Shown: piece by piece, positions 8,743 through 17,316 of the stretch | Layout: each line of letters opens with the position of its first letter | How positions within the stretch are numbered: position 1 is the first letter of the stretch | NCBI RefSeq assembly: GCF_001418495.1 | Contig: NZ_LIQY01000040.1 | Coordinates: 1-34,499, forward strand | Length of the DNA stretch: 34,499 bases | Origin: Streptomyces pathocidini | GTDB taxonomy: Bacteria; Actinomycetota; Actinomycetes; Streptomycetales; Streptomycetaceae | Direction of reading: 5' to 3' | Position numbers and translations under genes: made by a program | Notes under the pieces: generated by a model | What the model was told of the DNA's origin: nothing | Seen by the model: only the letters and a program-made list of their open reading frames with translations | Databases searched by the model: none

Positions 8743-9420
8743 GTGGACAGCGAGCGGGAGCCGGTGCGTGTCGTCATCGTCGACGACGAACAACTGGTGC
8801 GGCTGGCGCTACGACTTGTCATCGACGGTGAACCGGACCTGACCGTCGTCGCGGAGGCGGCCGATGGGGACGCCGCGCTCACCGTGGTGGACGAGCAGCG
8901 GCCGGACGTCGTGCTGATGGATATCCGGATGCCCGGCCGTGACGGTCTCAGCACGACCCGGGAACTCCTCACCCGACCGGCGCCGCCCCGGGTGCTCATG
9001 CTGACCACATTCGACTCCGACGATCTGGTGCTCGGCGCGCTGCGCGCCGGAGCCCTCGGGTTCGTCCTGAAGGACGCCCCGCCAGCGCGGATCCTCGACG
9101 CGGTGCGGACCGTCGCGGACGGGAACCCCGTGCTGTCCCCGGCGGCCACAGCCCGGGTGATCGCCGCAGCCACCGGGCCGCAGTCCTCCGAGGCTCGCCG
9201 CTCGTCCCGCGAAGCCGCGCGGAAACAGCTGTCCGCGCTGACCGAACGAGAACTCGACACCGCCCGGGCCATCGCGGACGGTCTTGGCAACCCGGAGATC
9301 GCCGAGCGGCTGAACATCAGCATCGCAACCGTCAAGGCGCACACAGGCAACCTGTTCGCCAAGCTGACGGTCGAAAACCGGGTGCAGATCGCACTCCTGG
9401 TCCGCGACGCAGAGCACTGA
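8743..9420 (+). CDS. NarL/FixJ-family response regulator
   Basis: 225 residues: receiver domain with acidic pocket DD (14-15), phospho-acceptor Asp60 in VLMDIRMPG, Thr88/89 and Lys110 in VLKDA, then a LuxR-type helix-turn-helix (~163-222; LTERELDTARAIADGL...ISIATVKAHTGNLFAKL). GTG 8743 directly follows the kinase stop, with AAGAGAAG upstream, so translation is coupled. Since the paired kinase looks inactive, this intact regulator would have to be phosphorylated by another kinase or act unphosphorylated. The divergent secreted peptidase gene is a plausible target. Confidence 0.9.
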   Translation: MDSEREPVRVVIVDDEQLVRLALRLVIDGEPDLTVVAEAADGDAALTVVDEQRPDVVLMDIRMPGRDGLSTTRELLTRPAPPRVLMLTTFDSDDLVLGALRAGALGFVLKDAPPARILDAVRTVADGNPVLSPAATARVIAAATGPQSSEARRSSREAARKQLSALTERELDTARAIADGLGNPEIAERLNISIATVKAHTGNLFAKLTVENRVQIALLVRDAEH

Positions 9421-9470
9421 CCGGCCACAACCACCCGGTATCCGGCGGCCGGTGAGGCTCCGGCAGGGCC

Positions 9471-9830
9471 GTGCAGCGCAGGCCTCTGGGGCATCTCCTC
9501 CACTTCCGGCCCTCCGACGTGACGTGCGTACAGATAGCGGCCTGTGGGGGCGGGCGTGGCGGCCTCGGTGATCACGGCTCCGGCGGCAATCAGGATCGCT
9601 GTCAGATCATCCAGGTCGGCGACGACGACCGTCGTGGAGGCATGCATGTGCTTCGCACGCTCCTCTGGAGGACCGGCGAACAATAGGAAGTCACCGATAC
9701 CCACCAGTTCCACCTCGCCATCCGTGAAACGGAGGTCGGGCTCCTCAGAACCGGTCAGCTGCTGGAGCAAGGGAAGGCACTGCTCGACGCTGTCCGCATA
9801 GAGGCGGGCGTATGTCTTGAGAATTCTCAT
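9471..9830 (-). pseudogene. VOC (glyoxalase)-like protein without a normal end
   Basis: The first ~115 residues (MRILKTYARLYADSVE..., FTDGEVELVGIGDFLLFAG, VVVADLDDLTAILIAAGAVIT, PTGRYLYARH) match small VOC-superfamily proteins found in actinobacteria. Such proteins end shortly after the ARHPDG-type motif, but here the frame has no stop and stays open to 8589, running antisense through the response regulator. The end given is where family-like sequence stops, so a lost stop or small 3' deletion is likely. ATG 9830 has GGGGAG upstream. The function is unknown; metal-site residues cannot be assigned safely. Confidence 0.6.
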
Positions 9831-9941
9831 CGCGCTCCCCGTAAGGAGACCGAATAGGAACCGGCCTTTTCTTCTGGCTCCTCGAAACCGTAAAAGAGCC
9901 GCCGGGACGGCGGCGCACTCGAAGAGGTTGTCGCGGCGGTT

Positions 9942-10370
9942 TCAGTACATGTAGCGGCTTACGGTCTCCGGGTGGATGACGAGACGAACCCAGTCTGCGG
10001 CCAGGATCCCGGCGAGATCGTCGGCGCGGGCTGGGTCGTCGAGGTTCCAGTAGCGAGCGGCCAGGCGGGCGGCCAGGTCGTGTGCTCCGTCGGGCTCCAC
10101 CGTGGTGCGGCCGGCGACCGACAGCCAGCGCTCGCGTTCACCCACTGGAGCGGCGACGACGATCGAGGCGCGAGGGTCGCGGCGTAGGCGCCGCACCTTG
10201 AGCGTGTCCGGACCCGTGAACAGCTGGATCGTGTCCTCGGCGGTGACCTCGAACCACACCGGCCGAGGTTGTGGCGGGAGTGGCCCCCCGGCCACGGACA
10301 GGAACCCGTACAGGGGGCGTCGGAGAAGCTCCAGGTCCTGGGCGGTCAGCGAACTGGCGTCGGTGCTCAT
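9942..10370 (-). CDS. PPOX-class (split beta-barrel) FMN/F420-binding protein
   Basis: 142 residues with the pattern of the pyridoxamine-5'-phosphate oxidase-like split barrel: LLRRPLYGFLSV, PRPVWFEVTAEDTIQLFTG, KVRRLRRDPRASIVVAAP, WLSVAGRTTVE, and a final VRLVIHPETVSRYMY. Members reduce or oxidise small molecules with FMN or F420, or bind heme; the activity here is unknown. ATG 10370 is preferred to the GTG one codon upstream because AAGGA then has a five-base spacing. A GC hairpin near 9898-9914 lies downstream. It stands alone. Confidence 0.8.
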   Translation of the reverse strand: MSTDASSLTAQDLELLRRPLYGFLSVAGGPLPPQPRPVWFEVTAEDTIQLFTGPDTLKVRRLRRDPRASIVVAAPVGERERWLSVAGRTTVEPDGAHDLAARLAARYWNLDDPARADDLAGILAADWVRLVIHPETVSRYMY

Positions 10371-10724
10371 CACGGTCCTTCCGAATAGCTAGGGAAAAGG
10401 CTCCGAAGTTGCTGAAGAAAGCGTCGACTTGTTCAGAAACAGGTCGGGGCCGTGGGACGTTCATCGCCGTCAGGCAATGGTCACGAGGCAAGCGTGTCAG
10501 CGTACGCAATCGCCCGCAAAGGTATCGAGTCCAGCGAACGCCCGGGTCGCCGCAGGTGGGTGATCGAGGGGACGATCTCGTGACTTTCCGACTACCGCCG
10601 ACTCGGCCCCCGCTACGAACGCAACTCCGAAACCCGCCTCGTCCTTCTCGGCCTCGCAGCTGCCCTGTGCTGCTACAGGCGGATCCTCAAGCTGACCATG
10701 CAGCACACGGTCTGAGGAACAAGC
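10371..10724. other. Non-coding gap, nothing recognised
   Basis: About 350 bases between the PPOX-like and DUF3592-like genes. Open frames exist on both strands but none has a family resemblance, a good ribosome site or a consistent codon pattern. Confidence 0.5.
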
Positions 10725-11123
10725 TCAACGACCGGTGGCGAGCATCCAGATCCCGATGGCCAAGAACAGGGTGCCACCCACGAGACGAGCCGCGACCTCC
10801 CCAAGCCGTCTCCCGCGGAGGTCGATTCGCGCGCTCTTCGGGGCCTCGGGAAGGTAGCGCACCGGGACCCCACCGCCCACGGGAAAGCCCTTGACTCCAG
10901 ATGACCCCGCCTGGAACGTGTGCCGACTACCCTGCGCATCAACGAATTCGACCACCGCGAAGTAGACAGGGCCACCGTCCATTCCGGAGCCTTCCACGTG
11001 GTGGCGGACCACCAGGCCCCTGACACGGGCCCCCTCGCGCTGGAGGCGGTGCTGGACCATGGCCTCATGGGTACCGAACCCGAGGAGGGTGAGACCTGCC
11101 AGTAGCGACATCGCAACCCACAC
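10725..11123 (-). CDS. DUF3592-type small membrane protein
   Basis: 132 residues with one N-terminal (AMSLLAGLTLLGFG) and one C-terminal (LVGGTLFLAIGIWMLA) membrane segment around a beta-rich external domain with VRYLPEAPKSARID, a pattern typical of DUF3592 proteins (V-x-Y-x-P-x-x-P-x-x-A-x-I/V). The function of the family is unknown. The GTG start at 11123 has GGGGAGG about 8 bases upstream. No operon partner. Confidence 0.75.
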   Translation of the reverse strand: MWVAMSLLAGLTLLGFGTHEAMVQHRLQREGARVRGLVVRHHVEGSGMDGGPVYFAVVEFVDAQGSRHTFQAGSSGVKGFPVGGGVPVRYLPEAPKSARIDLRGRRLGEVAARLVGGTLFLAIGIWMLATGR

Positions 11124-11529
11124 CGCCGCCTCCCCTCCCCTGCTTATGCACGGCTCTTCGGGTACCTCCTGTCGCAGGAGTGGACGCTACATCGACTGGA
11201 AGCGGTTCCTGGCGAAAATGCTGGGCTGTGCGGAGACGCCGACGAGAGTCCGTGCGGCTCTCGGAGTTGTCTGTCTCGGCGAGGTCGGCCTTGCCCTGGT
11301 CGTCCTTGGCCCTTCAGGGGAACGGCGCCGACGGGCGTGCAGGTCCTCTTGGAGATGTTGATGATCTCCAAGGCGCCCGTCGCCGATTCCTGCTCGCTGC
11401 TCAGCATGGCTACCCGTCCCTGGTCGGGCGTGGCTGACCGCCAGGTTGCGCGGCCACCCACAGGGTCGAAATTCCCGGCCAGTCAAGCGCGCAGGCCAGG
11501 TTGGAAAAGGCTCATTGGCTGGACGCGTG
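11124..11529. other. Non-coding gap with one small hairpin
   Basis: 406 bases without a supportable gene. A short inverted repeat at 11349-11371 (TTGGAGAT, 7-base loop, ATCTCCAA) is the only structure seen; it lacks a T-run and lies about 160 bases beyond the end of the MFS gene. Possibly the remains of a lost gene. Confidence 0.4.
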
Positions 11530-12756
11530 TCATGGTGCCGTCGGCTCCGGGCGCAGAAAGGTGGTGACAACGAGGGCGGTGGCACAGAACACCATGCCTG
11601 TGATCATCACCAGCGACGGGCCTGAGCGGTCCAGGGTGAGCGAGCCGAAGAGCGCCCCCAGGGAGATCGAAACGTTGAAGGAAAGGACGTAGAGAGAGGT
11701 CGCCGCTTCTCGCGCATGCGGCACGCTGCGGAGGACCAGGGTCTGCAAGGCGACCGGCAATGCCGAGTAGGTGAGCCCCCAGCCGAGAAGGAACACGATC
11801 GCCGCGGGCTTCCAGTCTCCGGCCGCGAGCAGCAGGGCCATTGAACCTCCGGTACCGGCGACGAAAGCGAGGACGACGGTGCGCAGTGCCGGGTCGCGTT
11901 CGATGACTGGTCCCGCGATGAAGTTGCCCACCACGCCGGCGGCGCCGAAGCAGAGCAGCAGTACCCCGATCTGGTTCGACGGCACGCCGACGTTTCGCAG
12001 GAGGAAGGGGGTGATGTACGTGTAGGCGGCGTAGTGGCCGATCACGACGATGGCGGTCACGCTCACCGCTGTGCGGAGGTTGCCCGTCTTCAGCAGGTGG
12101 GGCAGTTCGGAGAGATGGACGCCGCCGCGCGGCGGCATCGAGGGCATCAGGACGGCGGCTGCGGTGAGGGCGACGGCGCTGCACGCGGCCAGGGCCCAGA
12201 AGGCTGCACGCCAGTCCAGCCACTGGCCGACGATGGTGCCGAGGGGGACTCCAACGACGGTCGCCAGGGAGATACCGGAGAACACGACCGCCGTGGCCCG
12301 GACGGAGAGAGCTGGTGGAACCAGCCGTACGGCGATGCTTGCGACGATGGCCCACAGCACTCCGTGGATGAATCCGATCAGCAGCCTGACGGCCATCAGC
12401 CACACGTAGTTCATGGCCATCGCGGTGAGGACGTTGCCCACGACGAACACCGCCAGGATGACGAGCAGGAGGTGCCTGCGGTCGAGACGGCGGCTGGCCG
12501 CGGTGAGCACTGGAGCGAGTACGCCGGCGAACAAGCCATAGAGGGTGACCGTCAGTCCGACGGTCCCTTCCGAGACCTCCAGACCGGCTGCCATGTCGGG
12601 CAGCAGCCCGATGGGCATCGTCTCGGTCGCGGTCACGGTGAAGACGCCGAAAGCGACGGCGAGAACCGCGAGCCATCCCCGAGCGGGCGCGGGCGGTAGA
12701 ACCGCAGGTGCCGCTCCTGTGGTCGGTGATGTCTGTTGCTGACCGGAAGGTGCCAA
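11530..12756 (-). CDS. MFS exporter, DHA1 family
   Basis: 408 residues with about 12 membrane segments. It has the DHA1 drug:H+ antiporter marks: TETMPIGLLPDMA in helix 1, LYGLFAGVLAPVLTAASRRLDRRHLL as motif A, and VRLLIGFIHGVLWAIVASIAVRLV in helices 4-5, close to the AraJ/Cmx-type exporters of purine analogues and antibiotics. The start is TTG 12756 with GGAG eight bases upstream; no ATG or GTG is near enough. It lies 81 bases after asnB on the same strand, so it is probably the last gene of the AraC-asnB-exporter operon and may export the product of the neighbouring enzymes. The substrate is unknown. Confidence 0.88.
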   Translation of the reverse strand: MAPSGQQQTSPTTGAAPAVLPPAPARGWLAVLAVAFGVFTVTATETMPIGLLPDMAAGLEVSEGTVGLTVTLYGLFAGVLAPVLTAASRRLDRRHLLLVILAVFVVGNVLTAMAMNYVWLMAVRLLIGFIHGVLWAIVASIAVRLVPPALSVRATAVVFSGISLATVVGVPLGTIVGQWLDWRAAFWALAACSAVALTAAAVLMPSMPPRGGVHLSELPHLLKTGNLRTAVSVTAIVVIGHYAAYTYITPFLLRNVGVPSNQIGVLLLCFGAAGVVGNFIAGPVIERDPALRTVVLAFVAGTGGSMALLLAAGDWKPAAIVFLLGWGLTYSALPVALQTLVLRSVPHAREAATSLYVLSFNVSISLGALFGSLTLDRSGPSLVMITGMVFCATALVVTTFLRPEPTAP

Positions 12757-12837
12757 CGTCGCGCTCCGGAGGAGGGAGGGGAGGACTCAGAATCCCGACG
12801 GGTGGCCGGGGATTCCCAGATTTGCAGGGCGCAAAGG

Positions 12838-14718
12838 TCAGGGCAGCTTGATGGTCGGGGCATACATGCCCATCCACACGGCCAGATCCAGTGTCCGTTC
12901 CAGATCGCGCCGGGATGCCTGGTCGATCTGTGGGGCTTCGGTGGCCACTGCCTGGCGAAGCTTTGCCTTGTCGATCAGGTCGAACACCGAGTGACCCGGC
13001 GTCGTCAGCAGATCCCTGCACTGCTCACGCAGGGCGGCGGCGTACTTGGGGTCTTGTGTGGATGGATAGGGGGCCTTGCGGCGTTCCACCACGGAGCGGG
13101 GCAGGACATCGGCGGCCGCGGCGCGCAGGAGTGACTTCTCCTTTCCGTCGAAAGACTTCAGCGCCCAGGGCGCGTTGTACACGTATTCCACCAGCCGATG
13201 GTCGGAGAAGGGCACTCGCACCTCCAGGCCGGAGGCCATGCTCATCCGGTCCTTCCGGTCGAGCCATATGCGCACGAACCGGGTGAGGTGCAGGTGGCTG
13301 ATCTTGCGCATCCGCCACTCCAGCTCGCTCTCCCCGTCGAGACGCTGGATGCCGGAGACAGCGTCGTGGTACGAGTCCTGGATGTAGTGGTCGAGGTCGA
13401 GCGCTGCGCTCAGCTGGTCGGTCAACAGGCCTTGCCGGGCCGGCGCGGGAGAACCTCCGTCCTGGCCTTTGCGGCCCTGGCCGAAGAACTGCTGGTGGCC
13501 GGCCAGCCACGGGAAGGTGGTGCTCTCCCGTGCCTCCGGAGCGAAGAACTGTCGGTAGCCGCCGAACAGTTCGTCGGCGGACTCCCCGGACAGCGCCATG
13601 GTCGCGTGTTCGCGGATCGCCTTGAAAAGCAGATACAACGAGGCGTCGAGGTCGCCGAGCCCCGAGGGGAGGTCGCGGGCGCGGATCACCTTGCGGCGGA
13701 CTTCGGGATCGGTCATCTCGGCCGAGCCGAGCACGATGTCCTGATGCAGGGTGCCGGACTTCATTGCGACGTCGTGCACGAAGGGGGTGTCCGGGTCCGG
13801 GCGCAGCTCGTCGGCGACGAAGTTCTCGGTCAGGCCGACGAAGTCCACCGCGAAACTGCGTAACGTCTCTCCTTGCCCGGCGAGTTGTGCTGCGGCGATC
13901 GCGGTCATGGCCGAGGAGTCCAGCCCGCCGGAGAGCAGGGTGCAGCTGGGCACGTCGCTGACGAGCTGGCGGCGCATGGTGTCGTGCAGGAGCTCACGCA
14001 CCCGTGCCACCGAGGTGTCCCGGTCGTCGGTGTGTTCCCTGGTCTCCAGGCTCCAGTAGCGAGTGGTGCGGATGCCGGTGGAGGCGACCGTGACCACGGT
14101 GCCCGGCTCGATTTCGCGCATGCCTTCCCACACCGTGCGGCCAGGGGTCTTGATGAACGCGAACAGCTCACGGAATCCGTCGGCGGTCACGGTGGGTTCG
14201 GCGATCGGGTTGGCGAGGATGGCCTTGGGCTCCGAGCCGAACAGCACCCCGTCGGGTGTGGGGTAGTAGTAGAAGGGCTTGATGCCCGCCCGGTCGCGGA
14301 TCATCACCAGCTTGTCCTCGCGGGTGTCCCAGACGGCGAAGGCGTACATGCCGTTGAGGCGCTCGGCGACGGCCTCACCCCACTCCACATATCCGCGCAG
14401 AACCACCTCGGTGTCGGAGCGGGTGGTGAAGGAGTGCCCGCGGGAGGCGAGTTCGGCGCGCAGTTCGGGAAAGTTGTACGTCTCTCCGGCATACACGATG
14501 GTGACGGCGCCGTGGGGGGTGGGCACGCTCATCGGCTGTCCGCCACCGGGCAGGTCGATGATGGCCAGTCGGCGGTGTCCCAGGGCGACGTGCTGGTCGA
14601 CATGGGTGCCTCGACCGTCAGGCCCGCGGCAGGCCATGGTCTCCGTCATGGCATCCACGGTGGGCAACTCGGTGCGCAGGTCGTGGTCGAATGCTACCCA
14701 CCCGGTGATGCCGCACAT
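12838..14718 (-). CDS. asnB: Asparagine synthetase (glutamine-hydrolysing) family amidotransferase
   Basis: 626 residues. The N-terminal Ntn glutaminase domain starts with the catalytic Cys2 (MCGITGW) and has RGPDGRG (31-37) and GHRRLAIIDL. The C-terminal ATP-pyrophosphatase domain has LLSGGLDSS (262-269) and SGESADELFGGY. It would form an amide from a carboxylate using glutamine and ATP. The glutaminase segment reads VYAGETYN where E. coli AsnB has an oxyanion-hole Asn (NGEIYN); many actinobacterial relatives vary here. A TTA codon encodes Leu286 (13863-13861). AGGAG precedes ATG 14718, which overlaps the AraC gene by 25 bases. Next to a putative biosynthetic set it may amidate a pathway intermediate rather than aspartate. 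Confidence 0.92.
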   Translation of the reverse strand: MCGITGWVAFDHDLRTELPTVDAMTETMACRGPDGRGTHVDQHVALGHRRLAIIDLPGGGQPMSVPTPHGAVTIVYAGETYNFPELRAELASRGHSFTTRSDTEVVLRGYVEWGEAVAERLNGMYAFAVWDTREDKLVMIRDRAGIKPFYYYPTPDGVLFGSEPKAILANPIAEPTVTADGFRELFAFIKTPGRTVWEGMREIEPGTVVTVASTGIRTTRYWSLETREHTDDRDTSVARVRELLHDTMRRQLVSDVPSCTLLSGGLDSSAMTAIAAAQLAGQGETLRSFAVDFVGLTENFVADELRPDPDTPFVHDVAMKSGTLHQDIVLGSAEMTDPEVRRKVIRARDLPSGLGDLDASLYLLFKAIREHATMALSGESADELFGGYRQFFAPEARESTTFPWLAGHQQFFGQGRKGQDGGSPAPARQGLLTDQLSAALDLDHYIQDSYHDAVSGIQRLDGESELEWRMRKISHLHLTRFVRIWLDRKDRMSMASGLEVRVPFSDHRLVEYVYNAPWALKSFDGKEKSLLRAAAADVLPRSVVERRKAPYPSTQDPKYAAALREQCRDLLTTPGHSVFDLIDKAKLRQAVATEAPQIDQASRRDLERTLDLAVWMGMYAPTIKLP

Positions 14719-15629
14719 GTGTCTCCTGCCTTTCCTGTTTGGAATGGTCCGGTTGAGGCGTAGAGCGATGCGGGAATGGCGTCGGGAAGGACGTCGAGTG
14801 GGCCGTGATCCTTGGTGTCAGCCCAGATGGCGGAGAACTGTCCGGGGGTGCAACCGATCATGGCCTTGAAGCTGCGGGTGAAGTGCGCCTGGTCGTGGTA
14901 GCCGGCCGTCCCGGCCACGTCCGCCCAGGTCAGTCCGCGTCTGTGATGGCGCAGCGCTGCCTGCAGACGGATCACCTGGGCCAGCGACTTCGGTGGCAAG
15001 CCCACTTGCTGAAGGAATCGACGCTCCAACTGGCGGCGACTCCAGCCGGCTTCGTTGGCCAGCTGGCCAACCGGAGTCCGTCCCGCGGTACGGAGCAGGG
15101 TTCGCCACGCCCAGTCGATCTGAGGCGAAAAGGCCGGGCCGCTGAACAGCCGAACGGCTAGCAGCCGGTCGAGCATGGCGAAGCGCGAGTGCCAGTCGGG
15201 GTATTCAGCCAGCCTATGGACGAAGGCCCGCAGCCGTGCCCCGAGCAGGTCGGCCAGATCCACGGTACGGCACGCGAAACCCGCCATCGGAACCGTGGCC
15301 AGTCGGTATGCGGCGAGCGGTGTCAGAATCACGGTGACGCCATGGACGGGCCCGGTGTACTCGCTCAGGGTCGCGGTGGCGTGGACGCCGATGACCATAG
15401 AGGTGGCTGCGACCGAGCGCGCGGGGTCCAGCACGCTTGTGACATGCAGAGGGCCGCTGAAGCCGAACACGAGCCTGACCATTCCGTCAGGCGTCACAAG
15501 ATGTCTTCCTGTCCGCTCTGCTCCCGCTTGAAAACCTCGGTATCCGAGAACATGACCATGAGGCTCGAGTTCGGAGGTTTCCCAGATCGCCTCCTTTGCG
15601 TTGGGTGCCGGCGGCGGACTCTTGGGCAC
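14694..15629 (-). CDS. AraC-family transcriptional regulator
   Basis: 311 residues. The C-terminal third carries the double helix-turn-helix of AraC/XylS proteins: VGQLANEAGWSRRQLERRF and a second one ending in AGYHDQAHFTRSFKAMIGCTPGQF. The N-terminal two thirds resemble the ligand-sensing DUF6597/AraC N-domain (HVLGYRGFQ...LVTPDGMVRLVFGF). GTG 15629 follows GGAGG by 6 bases. Its end overlaps asnB, so it is the first gene of a leftward operon. The 465-base space to the divergent M24 gene is its likely target. It probably switches both halves of the cluster in response to a small molecule. Confidence 0.9.
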   Translation of the reverse strand: MPKSPPPAPNAKEAIWETSELEPHGHVLGYRGFQAGAERTGRHLVTPDGMVRLVFGFSGPLHVTSVLDPARSVAATSMVIGVHATATLSEYTGPVHGVTVILTPLAAYRLATVPMAGFACRTVDLADLLGARLRAFVHRLAEYPDWHSRFAMLDRLLAVRLFSGPAFSPQIDWAWRTLLRTAGRTPVGQLANEAGWSRRQLERRFLQQVGLPPKSLAQVIRLQAALRHHRRGLTWADVAGTAGYHDQAHFTRSFKAMIGCTPGQFSAIWADTKDHGPLDVLPDAIPASLYASTGPFQTGKAGDTCAASPGG

Positions 15630-16094
15630 GCCTTTCCTCCAGAAGATGAGGAATGACTAGAGGGCAAACTGATGCTAGGTGCATCGACCGCTCGGGCGGA
15701 AAGTTTCTCGCCTATTTTGACGGAAGTGTAGTTTTCGCGAAATAACGCCTATGGCGTCACTGAACCCATACTCGATACGACGAAACTGTGATCTTGGGCA
15801 CGGTCAAGACGTCACATATGCTTCGATTCCGGTCGTCTCGATATGGCGTGTTATTGCGGCTCGATGGCCCAGGCCGACCATGGGAGTCGCGTTCATACAA
15901 GACCGAAATGACGGGCTGCCGCGATGCTGATACGAGGTGGAAACGAAAGGGCTTTCTCCCTAGGTTTTTCCATTCCGTCGAACTGCGCCCAAATCGTGTC
16001 GCGCATCGTGGACGCCCCACTTTCGGGCAATCGATCATACCGAATTCTTCGCGCGGACGAGTCTTTATCTAGAGTGTCGAGGTGAACCAATCGA
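15630..16094. promoter_or_regulatory. Divergent control region between the two halves of the putative cluster
   Basis: 465 bases without a supportable gene, visibly richer in A/T than its neighbours, between the leftward AraC operon and the rightward M24 operon. It holds a short inverted repeat GATGC-N5-GATGC complement at 15671-15685 and a TTGACG at 15717, but no -35/-10 pair is good enough to name. The promoters of both operons must lie here. Operator position is inferred only from the divergent layout. Confidence 0.5.
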
Positions 16095-17288
16095 ATGCGT
16101 GTCAACCACGACCGCCTTCAGCGCCGAATGAGCGAGTTCGGCCTGGACGCACTGGTCAGCACCACCGCGGAGAACCTGACGTATCTGACCGGCGTCAGTA
16201 GTGTGCACCTGGATATGTTCCCGCACACGGGCCGGGCCTTCGCCGTGTTGTCCCAGGACACCCGGGCAGGCGCCCTTTTCGTCTGTGGACGCTGTGAGGT
16301 CGACCAGTTCCTGGACGCCGACGAGCGCATCGTCGAGGCGATCGCCTACGGCCCCTTCCACCGGGAACTGCCCCAGAGATTGGCGCTGGACCACGAAGAC
16401 TCCCTCCTGCGGGGCGTCTCGGACGACCGGCGCTTCGACAACGCCCTGTCCGCCTTGACCCACGCAGTCAAACAGGCCTGCCCCGGCGGAGGCCGGGTCG
16501 CTGTCGACGAGGACGGGGTGCCGGCTGATTTCCTCGACGAACTCGGCAAATGGCTGTCCGGCTGGCACCTAGTGCCCGGTGCTGGGCACCTGCGGCACGT
16601 CCGGCAGGTGAAGACCGAGCGGGAGACGGAACTCGTCGCGGCTGCCGCGCGCGTCGCGGAGAACGCGATCCGCGCCACAGTCGCTGTCATGGGCGAGGGC
16701 GTCACCGAACGCGAGCTGGTCCGCGAGTTCAACCGCTCCGTTGCAGCCCAGGGGGGCACACCACGTTTCACCCTGATCCGGATCGGCGCCAACGCGGTAG
16801 CCGGCCAGCGTCAGCCCACGACGACGGCACTTCGGCTGGGCCAGGCCGTGTGGTTCGACGTCGGGGCCGTCGTCGACGGCTACTGGTGCGACATTGCCCG
16901 GGTGGCCACCCTCGGCGACCCCGCCCCGCGGCTGGCTCGCCTGTACGACGCCGTACTCGCTGGCGAGCAGGCCGCACTGGACCAGGCCCGTCCCGGCATG
17001 ACCGGACAGGAACTCTTCGCGCTCACCGTCGACGCGGTTCGGGACGCCGGGATCCCGCACTACCAGCGCAACCACGTCGGGCACGGCATCGGCGTTGAGG
17101 TCTATGACCCCGTACTGATCCGTCCGGACAGCACCGACGCTCTGCAGACGGGCACCGTGGTCAACATCGAGACGCCGTACTACGAGTTCGGGTTCGGCTG
17201 CGTGCACGTGGAGGACCCGTTCGTCGTCGGCCCGGACGGAAACCGTCTGCTCACCACACTGCCCCGGGAACTGTTCGTCATCCGCTGA
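16095..17288 (+). CDS. M24-family metallopeptidase (aminopeptidase P / creatinase fold)
   Basis: 397 residues: N-terminal creatinase-type domain (NLTYLTGVSSVHLDMFP) and a C-terminal pita-bread domain. All five metal ligands are seen: Asp255 and Asp266 (WFDVGAVVDGYWCDIARV), His330 (VGHGIG), Glu359 (NIETPYYEF) and Glu373 (HVEDPF), so it should bind two metal ions and hydrolyse an Xaa-Pro or related amide bond. GAGGTG lies about 10 bases before ATG 16095. It is the first gene of the rightward operon, 28 bases before the PLP enzyme. In this setting it may release the product from a peptide or amide precursor; that is inference. Confidence 0.88.
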   Translation: MRVNHDRLQRRMSEFGLDALVSTTAENLTYLTGVSSVHLDMFPHTGRAFAVLSQDTRAGALFVCGRCEVDQFLDADERIVEAIAYGPFHRELPQRLALDHEDSLLRGVSDDRRFDNALSALTHAVKQACPGGGRVAVDEDGVPADFLDELGKWLSGWHLVPGAGHLRHVRQVKTERETELVAAAARVAENAIRATVAVMGEGVTERELVREFNRSVAAQGGTPRFTLIRIGANAVAGQRQPTTTALRLGQAVWFDVGAVVDGYWCDIARVATLGDPAPRLARLYDAVLAGEQAALDQARPGMTGQELFALTVDAVRDAGIPHYQRNHVGHGIGVEVYDPVLIRPDSTDALQTGTVVNIETPYYEFGFGCVHVEDPFVVGPDGNRLLTTLPRELFVIR

Positions 17289-17316
17289 CTAGCCGCGCCC
17301 GACGCATGGAGAGACC

